Source of the DNA: CAWVSB01 sp046710535
Lineage (GTDB): Bacteria; Pseudomonadota; Gammaproteobacteria; Pseudomonadales; CAWVSB01
Assembly (NCBI GenBank): GCA_046710535.1
Contig: JBKEHH010000014.1
Span: 19,329-83,328, forward strand
Direction: 5' to 3'
DNA length: 64,000 nucleotides
Shown piece by piece: positions 36,259-44,858 of the stretch. Each line of letters starts with the position of its first letter. Positions within the stretch are counted from its first letter, which is position 1. The notes under the pieces were generated by a model, which saw nothing but the letters and a program-made list of their open reading frames with translations, had not been told where the DNA came from and ran no database searches. The translations under genes and the position numbers were made by a program.

Positions 36259-37326
36259 TACTTGTTGTTATCTTCCATTATTTTAAAATTTGTTTTGGCA
36301 GGAAATACAAGCCACTGTCGCAGTCTCAATGCCGCTGATAATAAATGGGGCTTAGGATAGCTTCTTGCCATTACCTCTAAGCTAGAGTTTACCTCTTTAT
36401 CTTCAAAAAATTCGTCGGAAAGGTGGGCGAGCGCAGCGTTATTGGTAGGCGAGTGCCACACCTCTAGTGAATTTTTTCGCAGCCACTTTGCTATCGTTTA
36501 GATGAGACAGAAATTATATCGCTAACTGTGATGAATTATTAGTCTTAGGAATTGCCCAGCAATCTACCCGCAATGGCATCCCTTCTTTGGGCGCAACATA
36601 CTTGCATTCTGTCTGCCCGATGGTTTCAGCTATTTCTTCGGCATTGCCGTTAAAAGCCATTACAATAACGATATCACTTAGTTCACCTTTTGTTCGGCGT
36701 AAGTCATGCCCAGACTATAATCTTTAATGTAGGGCATTTGTTGTTTTAACAACTCCAAGGCCTGTCTGAAATCATCGATATTTTCAGAGGCCATATCTTT
36801 TCCTATAGCAAGCAACAACACTGAGATTGTACCAAAGTCATCGAGTGGCAATATTATGCGTTTGCCCACTTCAGCAGGGGGATTAAACAATTGGGTCCAG
36901 CTGGTGATTTCTTCTTTGATAATTGACGTACGGTAGATAATCCCATTACTACCCCAAGCATAGAGCACACCATAAGGCCCACAAGTATCAATATATTTCT
37001 GCGTCTGATTCTATAGCTCAGTAACGTTTAACTCAGTAATGTTCTGTAGTAGCCCACTCTCACCAAAGAGATCTCCCGTCTGAATCCAGTATAAAAATAT
37101 CGTAGTTAATAGCATTTGCAGAAAGAATGTTTCTGTTGCGATCACCTTCATTATCGTAATGGGCCTCGCGAATTTTATGCCCGGTTTTGTTTTCAAATAG
37201 AGCATCAGTGTCGGCACCCAAATTTCTCGCCCAGTTATAGATTAACAATTCGTCAGCGACTACCACGCAGGTGACAGGCATGAGTATTAGCGCTACTAGC
37301 AATTTATTAACTTTAGATAATAACAA
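36258..37326 (-). pseudogene. PotD/PotF-like periplasmic binding protein, multiply broken
   Basis: The frame from 37326 begins with a signal peptide and ADELLIYNWARNLGADTDAL, the standard opening of polyamine-type binding proteins (ELLIYNW). It breaks near 37065-37080; a second frame gives GESGLLQNITELNVTEL and hits an in-frame TAG at 37011-37013. It then runs through TCGPYGVLYAWGSNGIIYRT and SWTQLFNPPAEVGKRIILPL to a stop at 36678. A further frame reads SDIVIVMAFNGNAEEIAETI and CKYVAPKEGMPLRVDCWAIP. The last one, ending at 36258, gives SLEVWHSPTNNAALAHL. All parts are collinear with PotD/PotF. At least three frameshifts and one nonsense codon show a long-dead gene. Confidence 0.78.
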
Positions 37327-37489
37327 TATAACTTATCCATTTATGCAGCTATGACAGCCAATTAGCAGTTTAGCTTAAGTTGGCCATTGGCTAACCGGTT
37401 CAGCATAGCTGATTTTCCGATAGCGCTATCGATTTAGCTGTTAAATACTCGACCTTTTGGGAGTGCTAGAATGAAATATTCCGGCGACG

Positions 37490-37966
37490 CTAGAATATTT
37501 CAATTACTGAGAAATGCTTGCGCTCATTGCCTAGCACTATACTAATTTCGTCATCAACAGCGGTACCAATCAGCACTCTTCCCATTGGTGTTTGAGGCGA
37601 AACAGTGAGTATCGATAAGCCGTTTATTGCTAGTTTCATCCCGCCGGCGCTGGGGCCGATAAAGAGTATTTGAGAGTGATCCTTGTTATCATTAATTGTT
37701 ACTGTACTGCCAACTTGGACAGTTGTGTGGCTAGTGGTAGTGGCTGAGTCTAATCGTCGATATTGTGCGATAGACCCTTGTAGCTCAGCAATTCTGACCG
37801 ATTGGCCGTGGGCCAAATATGCTGCCTCAACGGCTAAAGTATCATACTTATTTTCCGCTACATTCTCTTTATGGGTAGCGCTGGCGTGTGCTTGTTCACT
37901 GGCTTTGGTCGCTGTTGCTAGCTCCTGAGCTAGACGCTCGATTATGGCATTAATAATTGTGTTCAC
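37490..37966 (-). CDS. GreA/GreB-family C-terminal domain protein
   Basis: The 158-residue protein has an N-terminal coiled-coil-like part (IIERLAQELATATKASEQAH to IAQYRRLDSAT) and a C-terminal Gre-type FKBP-like domain, with VQVGSTVTINDNKDHSQILF and TPMGRVLIGTAVDDEISIVL. GreA and GreB stimulate transcript cleavage in stalled RNA polymerase through two acidic residues at the coiled-coil tip. I do not see an obvious acidic pair at the turn, so this may act like a Gre competitor or another polymerase-channel protein. Single gene, leftward; the start at 37966 is the only good one. Confidence 0.7.
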   Translation of the reverse strand: MNTIINAIIERLAQELATATKASEQAHASATHKENVAENKYDTLAVEAAYLAHGQSVRIAELQGSIAQYRRLDSATTTSHTTVQVGSTVTINDNKDHSQILFIGPSAGGMKLAINGLSILTVSPQTPMGRVLIGTAVDDEISIVLGNERKHFSVIEIF

Positions 37967-38285
37967 AGGCGGTATAAGCCTATAGATGCAATAGGGTTGA
38001 TGTGTTTATATAAATGCATTGCGATGTCGCCTTAAGATTTAAACCAATAACCGTAGTTAAGCGTATGTATTCGGTTGTAGCTGATATATTTAGAGATCTA
38101 TTGTGCCGCATTCAGCCGTAATTGAACAAAAATCAGCTAATATATGGTGCTAATTTGGTGCACTGACAACTTTCTGTACGGTAGATCAAAAAAAGAGTTA
38201 TTTTTGCGAAAAATTGGTATCAGTATTCTAAAGCATAGTGCTAGATTAGACTTCATTGTAAACCCTTCGTTTAGGACCTAATAAA
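37967..38285. other. Intergenic region between divergent genes
   Basis: This 319-base stretch separates the leftward Gre-like gene and the rightward patatin gene and should carry both promoters. It is AT-rich. I see no open frame, repeat or hairpin that I would trust. Confidence 0.5.
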
Positions 38286-39761
38286 TTGATATTGTTGTTA
38301 GACACCGAGAAAAAACTAAAATTTGTCTGCGATCAGGCAAATTCATATGACGAATGGTTAGAAGCCGCGACTGCCTATGACGATAAGCTAGGCCATTCCC
38401 GCTGGAAGGTTTATGATCAGTCAACCCAATATGACTTCGTATCTATTCGCCAGCGCCTAGATGAGTTGCGATCACTGCGGGCAAGACATGACCATAGAGG
38501 CCTACTATTTACCTTGAATGAAGGTATTCACGGCAATATGGGCGGCATGGGTAAGGCGTTGCTGTATGGCCGCGCTATGTTAGGAACGAAACAGTTAATT
38601 ATCGACTATGTTGACGAAATTGTTGATGCACTAGAGTTAATAGCCAGTGACGAAGTCGTTGATATTTCGTTCGAAGAAAAACTGGATTTTTTCCGTCGCG
38701 CCCATCACTGTTTTGGTAGTTCAGCATTTATGATGAGTGGTTCGGGTTTATTACTGTTTTTTCATGTTGGTGTTGTGAAAGCGCTATCAGAACAGGGCTT
38801 ATTGCCAAACATTATATCGGGTGCCAGTGGCGGATCTATAGTAGGCAGCTTAGTTTGTACGCACACGGACAAAGAACTTAAAAAATTACTAAACCCGGAA
38901 TACTTCGCGAAATTGATCTTGAGCACGCCTGAGATTGAAGAAAAAGCAAATCGTATGATTCCTCCATTGATAGAAATTGAAGAGATTCATGTGATTGTTA
39001 AGCGGCTGATTCCCGATATGACCTTCAAAGAATCATTTGAGAAAACAGGGCGTGTTCTTAATATATCTGTGGCTCCCGCAGAAACACATCAAACATCACG
39101 TTTGCTGAACTCAACGACAACGCCAAATGTGTTAATTCGCCAGTCAGTTTTAGCGTCAGCTGCAGTTCCCGGTATATATCCACCGGTGACATTAGAAGCT
39201 AGAGATAGCTATGGCCAACGTAAGGCGTATTTGCCGTCGCGTAAATGGGTTGATGGTTCGGTCAGTGATGATATGCCTACTAAGCGCCTAGCTAGGCTAT
39301 ATGGTGTTAATCACTTCATTGTTAGTCAAACCAATCCGGCAGTATTACCGTTTGTATCGGACAGTCTGCGTCCTAGTGGCAACCGTGCCATTATTAGAAG
39401 CACCGTAGCGAGAACGGGCCGAGAATGGGTTAATGCTGCAGCAACAATTGCGCGTAAACCATTACAGCGTAACCCCAGCTTACATCGAGCATCTAATTTA
39501 TTTTTATCGCTACTGAATCAAAATTATTTAGGCGACATTAATCTGGTACCTAAAAATCGCTTTCCAAATCCTTTTACCTTATTGGCGTATCCCTCGGCGG
39601 AAAAGATTGCCCGCATGATGAAAGACGGTGAAAAGTCTACCTGGGGACGAATGGAAATGGTTCGTAACCAGACAAAAATTAGTCGTACTCTTGATGCTAT
39701 TGTTAGAGATTACGAAGAAGACTTTATGAACATTCATAAAGATAAGGTCCAAGCCGGATAA
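38286..39761 (+). CDS. Patatin-like phospholipase with N-terminal DUF3336 domain
   Basis: The 491-residue protein has a helical DUF3336-type N-terminal half (LDTEKKLKFVCDQANSYDEW and LLFTLNEGIHGNMGGMGKAL), as in triacylglycerol lipase relatives. The patatin domain follows: oxyanion segment SGSGLLLFFHVGVVKAL, nucleophile motif GASGGSIVG near residue 181, and catalytic Asp in WVDGSVSDDMP near 320. It would release fatty acids from membrane or storage lipid. The start is a TTG at 38286, with AGGA about 12 bases upstream. The exonuclease gene follows after 6 bases. Confidence 0.9.
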   Translation: MILLLDTEKKLKFVCDQANSYDEWLEAATAYDDKLGHSRWKVYDQSTQYDFVSIRQRLDELRSLRARHDHRGLLFTLNEGIHGNMGGMGKALLYGRAMLGTKQLIIDYVDEIVDALELIASDEVVDISFEEKLDFFRRAHHCFGSSAFMMSGSGLLLFFHVGVVKALSEQGLLPNIISGASGGSIVGSLVCTHTDKELKKLLNPEYFAKLILSTPEIEEKANRMIPPLIEIEEIHVIVKRLIPDMTFKESFEKTGRVLNISVAPAETHQTSRLLNSTTTPNVLIRQSVLASAAVPGIYPPVTLEARDSYGQRKAYLPSRKWVDGSVSDDMPTKRLARLYGVNHFIVSQTNPAVLPFVSDSLRPSGNRAIIRSTVARTGREWVNAAATIARKPLQRNPSLHRASNLFLSLLNQNYLGDINLVPKNRFPNPFTLLAYPSAEKIARMMKDGEKSTWGRMEMVRNQTKISRTLDAIVRDYEEDFMNIHKDKVQAG

Positions 39762-39767
39762 TACCAA

Positions 39768-40397
39768 ATGGCTTTAGCCAATACGGTTGTCGTACTCGAT
39801 TTTGAAACCACAGGCTTATCACCAGACGAAGGGGATAGGGCTATCGAAATTGGTGCAGTGCGTCTTGTCGACGGTGAAATTGTTGACCACTTTCAAGAAT
39901 TAATGGACCCAGGCAGGCGCGTCAGTGGTTTCATCGAAGACTACACCGGTATTACCAACTCTATGCTTAGTGGCGCCGATTCTTGCGCAGCGGTGATGAG
40001 GCGTTTCAGTGATTTTATCCAAGACGATAATTTAGTTGCCCATAATGCCTCATTTGATAAGCGCTTTTTAGACGCTGAATTTAGTCGTATTTCAACAACA
40101 TATCGTGGCGAGTTCTCATGTTCACTGTTGGCAACACGACGTATCTTTCAAGCAGCGCCTAATCACCAGCTTGGCACCTTAGTTAAATACAATAATATAG
40201 AAAGCAGTGGTGGGTTTCACCGCGCGTTATATGACAGTGAAATGACTGCTCATGTGTGGAATAAAATGCTGCTATCTTTAGCGCAACATTATTCGCTAGG
40301 TGAAGTATCGTTTGAGCTTATTCAAAAGATAAACAAAACACCTAAGAAGCAGATTCATAAATTTTTAACAAAGCACGCGCAAGACTTGCAGAATTAA
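39768..40397 (+). CDS. DnaQ-like 3'-5' exonuclease (DEDDh)
   Basis: The 209-residue protein is a second DnaQ-type exonuclease, distinct from the epsilon subunit at 16.4 kb. It has ExoI VLDFETTGLSPDEGDRAIEIGA, ExoII HNASFDKRFLDAEF and ExoIII HRALYDSEMTAHVW, so all catalytic acids and the His are present. It lacks the epsilon C-terminal tail. It follows the patatin gene by 6 bases and so is probably cotranscribed. The role is likely DNA repair or RNA processing, but cannot be fixed. Confidence 0.9.
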   Translation: MALANTVVVLDFETTGLSPDEGDRAIEIGAVRLVDGEIVDHFQELMDPGRRVSGFIEDYTGITNSMLSGADSCAAVMRRFSDFIQDDNLVAHNASFDKRFLDAEFSRISTTYRGEFSCSLLATRRIFQAAPNHQLGTLVKYNNIESSGGFHRALYDSEMTAHVWNKMLLSLAQHYSLGEVSFELIQKINKTPKKQIHKFLTKHAQDLQN

Positions 40398-40421
40398 CAG
40401 GCTATGTCGACGCCGATATAA

Positions 40422-40931
40422 CTACTTTGGCTTTACTGTTAAATGGTTATTTGCATCTCGGCTGCTAATAATTAACGCATCATTAGTCTCAATGTCAGCC
40501 TTGGCCAGCCTGTCATACAACACAACATTAACCGTAGCCGCCAAATTTAGGCAGCCCACAGTGGGTATATAAACAACGTCATCAGCCTGATCGATAATGG
40601 CCTGGCTAATGCTGCCATCTTCGGGGCCAAAAACATAATGTGCATTACGCGGATGAACGTAAGAGGGCAGAGGTATTGCGCCTTCAACCAGCTCTACACA
40701 GATAATCTTTGTGTCTTTAGCCAATTCATCAAGTACCGAGTCTTTATGGATTAAAGGGATATTACCAGCATTTTTTTGGGTGTCGGTATTAAAAGGTAAA
40801 GCGCGGTTAAGTCTATTACCCGAATAGGAAATACTACTTACTCCAAAGCAACCCGACGCTCGTAAAACCGCCCCAACATTAGTTGGACTTTTAGGGTTAA
40901 TAAGGCCAATTGATAGTTTGGGCGCTGGCAT
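40422..40931 (-). CDS. SpoU (TrmH)-family RNA 2'-O-methyltransferase
   Basis: The 169-residue protein has the three SPOUT motifs: NPKSPTNVGAVLRASGCFGV (motif 1, with the catalytic Arg), HYVFGPEDGSISQAIID (motif 2) and VYIPTVGCLNLAATVNVVLYD (motif 3), forming the trefoil-knot SAM site. It lacks an N-terminal substrate-binding domain, as in TrmL. The motif-3 region with CLNLAATVNVVLYDRL is the expected knot. The target RNA is unknown. It is convergent with the exonuclease gene, with 24 bases between. Confidence 0.88.
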   Translation of the reverse strand: MPAPKLSIGLINPKSPTNVGAVLRASGCFGVSSISYSGNRLNRALPFNTDTQKNAGNIPLIHKDSVLDELAKDTKIICVELVEGAIPLPSYVHPRNAHYVFGPEDGSISQAIIDQADDVVYIPTVGCLNLAATVNVVLYDRLAKADIETNDALIISSRDANNHLTVKPK

Positions 40932-41024
40932 AAACAGTTAGTCTCGCTACAGTTTTTGCATTTAGTTTATCATCTATAGCGAATAACTGGCATATCAATG
41001 GATCGGCAGAAGACCTTGTAGCTG

Positions 41025-41291
41025 TCATTGCTCCGCCAGTATTAGGTTAAATTTCGTATAAAAATCTTCTAATGAGCGTTTGTCTGGTGAATCTACTTTA
41101 AATTTATTATGGAAGTACAAATATAACGTTGAGTCTCTATTTGAAATCATCAATGTGTAGCCGTCGAAAGAGCTTTCCGCCTGCAGCCCTTGGTAGAATT
41201 TACCACCGTCTTGAGCTTCACCATGAGTATATATGGTATTAAACACTGCCATGATATCTCGCGGCGCTAACTTTCTCTCATCAGTTTTCAT
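41025..41291 (-). CDS. DUF3081 family protein
   Basis: The 88-residue protein matches the small DUF3081 family as I recall it: the start DIMAVFNTIYTHGEAQDGGK, then SFDGYTLMISNRDSTLYLYF, HNKFKVDSP and a short helix. Function unknown. A second, decayed copy lies at 42825-43034, on the same strand beyond the hydrolase gene. The ATG at 41291 is clear. Confidence 0.8.
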   Translation of the reverse strand: MKTDERKLAPRDIMAVFNTIYTHGEAQDGGKFYQGLQAESSFDGYTLMISNRDSTLYLYFHNKFKVDSPDKRSLEDFYTKFNLILAEQ

Positions 41292-41585
41292 ATTTCTCTA
41301 TGACTCTCTTGGTGAGCAAACTTACGTGCCATTATACCAAACAGATTGGAGACGAAACGATAAAGGTAATATCGGCCGAAAAGTAAACGTAGATTTGACC
41401 ATGGCTGTTAAGTCATTAAAGTAAGAGTTTTTTCGATTACTCTCGACAGATCTTAAAAGCTTCATCAATAATTCGAGCGCCGGCATCACTGTGTGTTCAT
41501 CCCATTATATGCTTCCCCTTCGCTATTAACCAGTGGTGACTAACACATACGCCAAAGCTCGCATGACCCACGTCAAATAATAATT

Positions 41586-42722
41586 CTATTTTTCCTCAAA
41601 AGTAACATTAGGCTCATTTTGATCAACATAAGCTTCTGTTAAATAGTCTCGGAAGCTTTCGTCATTTTGTAAAAAAGTTTTAAAAAATGCGACACCGTAA
41701 ACGTTTTGTATGCGAAGAGACTCATCAACTGAAAACACATCAGGTGCACAAGTGTTTTCATAAATTGCTTGCAAAGGCGCTGCCGCCGGGACTAATGCAA
41801 CCAGTTCATCAAAGCTGGGAAAAAATTCTAATGCGGCCTTTGCGATGTCGCAGGAGGTGGTGAAATGGTTATGACCAGCACCGACTATTTCAATATTATA
41901 GACTGGCGATTTATCAACCTTAGCAAACGCTTCTCTGTTGGTTTCAATCGGCACACTAGTATCCAAGGTACCGCCAAGAAGTAGGGTAGGAATAGCTAGG
42001 CTTTTGTATTGTCCATCAGTGATCGGGGCGGCGGGGACAAAAAACCATCCTGCCACCGGCATACTGGCGGTTACGCGAGGATCTGCAGGTGCATCACCAA
42101 AACCGACAGCCATCCCCAGGGTCGTTACACCACCAAAAGAATGCCCTGTTACGCCAACGCTGTCTGGTAGGATCGTGCCTTCAAATCTGTCGCCGCTAGT
42201 ACTGCTCATTATTAACATCTGATCGATAACAAATGACATATCTGCTGCACGATTTGCAACCTGCACAGCTAATTCATCGCCATTATCGCCATTTGCATTA
42301 CCGGCATGAGTTGGTGCAGCGACAATAAAACCCTGAGTAGCTAGCGCTTCCATCATCGAATAAGCCTGATTGCTCAAACCACCACTTCCGTGTGAAAACA
42401 CAATCAAATTACGGTCAGGTTTCTGTGACACCGGTAAAACTTCGCCGGCAATTTCAGATGTAATACCAATGCCATTTCCTAAATCATAAACCGCAGCCGG
42501 ATCAGCCAAAAAGTCGATATCATCAACTGGATACCATATATCTACTTCCAGTTGTCTGTTGTCTCTCGTTGAATCAGTTATTGTAAATTTATCATAACCA
42601 ACACCAGAGGTGCCTTTTATTGACGGCAACTCTAACGGGAGAACCACTGATCTATCGCTTCCGCCGCCGTCACAAGCCGACAACAATGTAACTAGACCAG
42701 TTATTAAAACGAAACGCAGCAT
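41586..42722 (-). CDS. Alpha/beta hydrolase lipoprotein (dienelactone hydrolase/PAF acetylhydrolase-like)
   Basis: The 378-residue protein has a lipoprotein signal with lipobox LSAC at residues 14-17. The hydrolase core includes IVFSHGSGGLSNQAYSMMEA (oxyanion region), the nucleophile motif GHSFGGVTT, the Asp in LLLGGTLDTSVP and the His in VGAGHNHF, a complete triad. A family of predicted dienelactone hydrolases and PAF-acetylhydrolase-like lipases shares this layout. It probably acts on esters at the cell surface or in the periplasm. It lies between the two DUF3081 copies, suggesting a local duplication around it. Confidence 0.88.
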   Translation of the reverse strand: MLRFVLITGLVTLLSACDGGGSDRSVVLPLELPSIKGTSGVGYDKFTITDSTRDNRQLEVDIWYPVDDIDFLADPAAVYDLGNGIGITSEIAGEVLPVSQKPDRNLIVFSHGSGGLSNQAYSMMEALATQGFIVAAPTHAGNANGDNGDELAVQVANRAADMSFVIDQMLIMSSTSGDRFEGTILPDSVGVTGHSFGGVTTLGMAVGFGDAPADPRVTASMPVAGWFFVPAAPITDGQYKSLAIPTLLLGGTLDTSVPIETNREAFAKVDKSPVYNIEIVGAGHNHFTTSCDIAKAALEFFPSFDELVALVPAAAPLQAIYENTCAPDVFSVDESLRIQNVYGVAFFKTFLQNDESFRDYLTEAYVDQNEPNVTFEEK

Positions 42723-42824
42723 AGTAGATTCCTTTTTACTTATAATTTGGTTGGTTGTTTAAAGTACCGCACAGATACTAATGCAGAGTAGGGGTTCAAC
42801 CTAGAAATCACGTAATCTTCAATA

Positions 42825-43034
42825 TTAAATTAAATTCAGTATAAAAGCATTATTATGAACGAGTGTGAGTTCTCCAAATTTGAATTTATTATGCAAGTCT
42901 ATATATGCAGCTGAGTCTCTATTTCAAATTATCAAGGCATAGTCATCTACAGAACTAGCGTCAGCATGAGTATAAATAGCACTCAACACCGGCATGATAT
43001 CTCCTGGTGTAAGCTTTCTCTGGTCATTATACAT
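42825..43034 (-). pseudogene. Decayed second DUF3081 copy
   Basis: The frame from the ATG at 43034 reads MYNDQRKLTPGDIMPVLSAI, matching the start of the intact DUF3081 protein at 41291 (KLAPRDIMAVFNTIYTHGEA). It continues IYTHADASSVDDYALII, meets a TGA at 42924-42926, and resumes NRDSAAYIDLHNKFKFGE (intact: NRDSTLYLYFHNKFKVDS). About 10 residues are missing in the middle. A deletion plus a stop codon mark it as a dead paralogue. Confidence 0.85.
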
Positions 43035-43350
43035 AATGCGTAATACGTATTTTTATTTTAGGCTGACTGAAGCGACTAAACGGACGTATTATTACGCCAA
43101 ATAGATTAAAACAAAGGGGAATTAAAACTACTAGTTTGCCAAGAACTGAACTCTAGTTTTTATCATTGGATTTTAGAAATCGTGTTAAAGCAGAGCTGCA
43201 AATTACTTACTCAATACAGTTTTTACCACCAGAATATTCTTGATAAATCAGTGATGTCTTTTTTGGGCTACGCCAAATTTTTACTCAAAGCAGTAATATC
43301 ACATATTGTCTTTTACTAAAAGTACATAAGTACTAATAAATATTATCAAT
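43035..43350. other. Intergenic region, no gene seen
   Basis: About 316 bases between the decayed DUF3081 copy and the terminator of the exported duplicated-repeat protein. It is AT-rich with many short stop codons in all frames. I see no gene or convincing structure in it. Confidence 0.5.
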
Positions 43351-43387
43351 AGATAGGGATGCCGATCCAACCACACGCACCCTATCT
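43351..43387 (-). terminator. Hairpin after the exported two-repeat protein gene
   Basis: AGATAGGG at 43351-43358 pairs with CCCTATCT at 43380-43387 across a 21-base loop, 13 bases beyond the stop codon at 43401-43403 of the leftward gene. The sequence past it on the minus strand is AT-rich but not a pure T-run; on the plus strand TTTTCTT follows. Confidence 0.6.
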
Positions 43388-43400
43388 TTTCTTGATAAAG

Positions 43401-44195
43401 CTATTTCTTTGCTAGTTTCACAGGACGACGCAATTGCATATTGTACAATCTCGCAACGTTGCAATGTACTATATCACCAAAAATTTGGCGGGCTTTCATG
43501 ACACCGCCACCTGTGCCATAGGCGTCAAAGGCATTGCCAAAATCAACATAATTCGTATAGCCCTGAACCATTTTAAAATCAAAATCCACATCACCGCCAC
43601 CAAAAGCAGGCCAGAGAGTAAGCATAGGGCCGGTAATACCTTTGTTAGTTAAATAGTCACCCCAAATAGTTAAGGCAGCACCTGCGTCGGCAGGTGTTTT
43701 ACCTTCGGCAATTTTGCAATCAGCAAAGGTCATTACCGCAGTATCAGGTGTTTCTACCGGACCTGCAGTTATTACATTAACTGCGAAGCTAGCATGTTGT
43801 GGGCAGTTCATGACCTTAAAGAAATCCTTAGTAGCATCTTGGCCTTTTTTGGACATCGTTTTTTCTATAGCTGCTCCCATTGATTTGCCGTCAGGCCAAA
43901 ATCCCATCCAGACCACATCCATGTTCACACCAGGATCATTGAACATCGGTGTGAGTGTTATGCCTAAATAGTCATGCTGTTTTGTTTTATCCATCCAAGA
44001 GTTCCACTTGGCGGTCGCCTTATTTACTCCGCTAATATTTTGACCGTCTTTGTAGTTACATAAAAATATCTCTGCGGGTGAAAATTTCGGACCTTGATGA
44101 TTATCTGCCATTGCTGGACCACTGACTAACAGTGCTGCAAAAAGTGAGATAGTGGTTGAAACTAATTTTAAGGTTTTTATTGGTTTTATTAACAT
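43401..44195 (-). CDS. Exported protein made of two tandem repeats, function unknown
   Basis: I do not recognise this 264-residue family. A signal peptide ends near residue 30 (LLVSGPAMADN). The mature part is a tandem duplication. Repeat 1 starts with Cys in IFLCNYKDGQNISG and repeat 2 with Cys in FADCKIAEGKTPAD. In each the next Cys comes 85 residues later (VMNCPQH and VHCNVAR), and a Trp stands 18 residues after the first Cys. This layout fits two copies of a small alpha-beta barrel-like unit with one disulphide each, which is inference. A good ribosome site, AAGGAGAG, precedes the ATG at 44195. Confidence 0.8.
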   Translation of the reverse strand: MLIKPIKTLKLVSTTISLFAALLVSGPAMADNHQGPKFSPAEIFLCNYKDGQNISGVNKATAKWNSWMDKTKQHDYLGITLTPMFNDPGVNMDVVWMGFWPDGKSMGAAIEKTMSKKGQDATKDFFKVMNCPQHASFAVNVITAGPVETPDTAVMTFADCKIAEGKTPADAGAALTIWGDYLTNKGITGPMLTLWPAFGGGDVDFDFKMVQGYTNYVDFGNAFDAYGTGGGVMKARQIFGDIVHCNVARLYNMQLRRPVKLAKK

Positions 44196-44496
44196 ATCAA
44201 TCTCTCCTTGAAGTGAAGAGCAAGTGTATGGGTCGTACCAAAAGTAGCAATGTGCTGTTTATACTCTATTTGTCTAAAGATTATTTTTTTCAGAACTTGC
44301 TAACATTTCATTCCATTTTATATTACTAAATAATTTACTAGCTTGCTTATCTGAGCGAGAAATCAAGCAGCGCTAGACTACTAAATATATTTGTTGTGCC
44401 AAGGAACAAAGCCTATGGTTTGTAATTGAGTTTGTGAAATGGGCTGAGTAATTGTTGAAAGCGTTTTACTAACACCAGCTTTGCCAGCTAATTTCC

Positions 44497-44645
44497 TCAT
44501 TAGAGTTATATAGGGAATGTCTAAAGAAAGGCATAACAATTACGCCAGGGTCTTTATTTACATCGCAAGGTAATTACCTGAATTTTTACAGCTTAGCTAC
44601 GCACATCCATGGAATGCTCAGCGAACAGATGGACGACCAAGCTAA
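44497..44645 (+). pseudogene. C-terminal fragment of a MocR/GntR-type (aminotransferase-like) regulator
   Basis: One frame reads SLELYRECLKKGITITPGSLF, then TSQGNYLNF. After a frame change at about 44585-44598 the text continues SYAHPWNAQRTDGRPS to a TAA at 44643-44645. GI-I-PG-LF-S-G-Y and the following YAHPW are the C-terminal signatures of PLP-dependent MocR regulators. The rest of the gene is missing on the 5' side. It is probably debris left by an earlier deletion or insertion. Confidence 0.6.
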
Positions 44646-44669
44646 GTATCTATACTAAAATCAATATTT

Positions 44670-44739
44670 AAGTTGGAAATTAGTAGATTTATTCTTGATA
44701 TCCAGTCATCTAATTATGAAATAGATTAATATCCAACTT
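44670..44739. repeat. Imperfect inverted repeat downstream of tniQ
   Basis: Arms at 44670-44690 and 44719-44739 begin AAGTTGGA-ATTA and end TAAT-TCCAACTT, with about 17 of 21 positions complementary around a 28-base spacer. It lies 120 bases past the tniQ stop. It may be paired transposase-binding sites near a transposon end or a weak transcription stop. Only the pairing is seen. Confidence 0.45.
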
Positions 44740-44858
44740 ATTTATACTCTTCCAAGATAAATGTGATTTTAGTTGACCACTATAATAGTTAACGCAGGAA
44801 TTTGGAGTTCACCCTGTAATAAAGTTTAAATGGCGTTACTAAGAGATTAACCAAAACC

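Larger units (their letters stand above)
44196..44858. other. Gap between exported protein gene and tniQ; likely contains the transposon left boundary
   Basis: This 663-base gap has no intact gene. It holds the promoter of the leftward exported protein, a decayed MocR-type fragment at 44497-44645 and an imperfect inverted repeat at 44670-44739. One end of the Tn7-like element must lie somewhere here, but I could not fix it by eye. Confidence 0.5.

Noticed and set aside
41292..41585. Minus-strand text with a run like DAGARIIDEAFKICRE that could be a gene remnant.
   Set aside because: Two in-frame stops, no recognisable family and only about 45 residues; too little to call.
44590..44646. CTTAGCT...AGCTAAG with an inner CCAT/ATGG pairing, looking like a structured RNA.
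   Set aside because: The stretch is better explained as the frameshifted end of a MocR-type gene; the pairing is short and has large internal loops.
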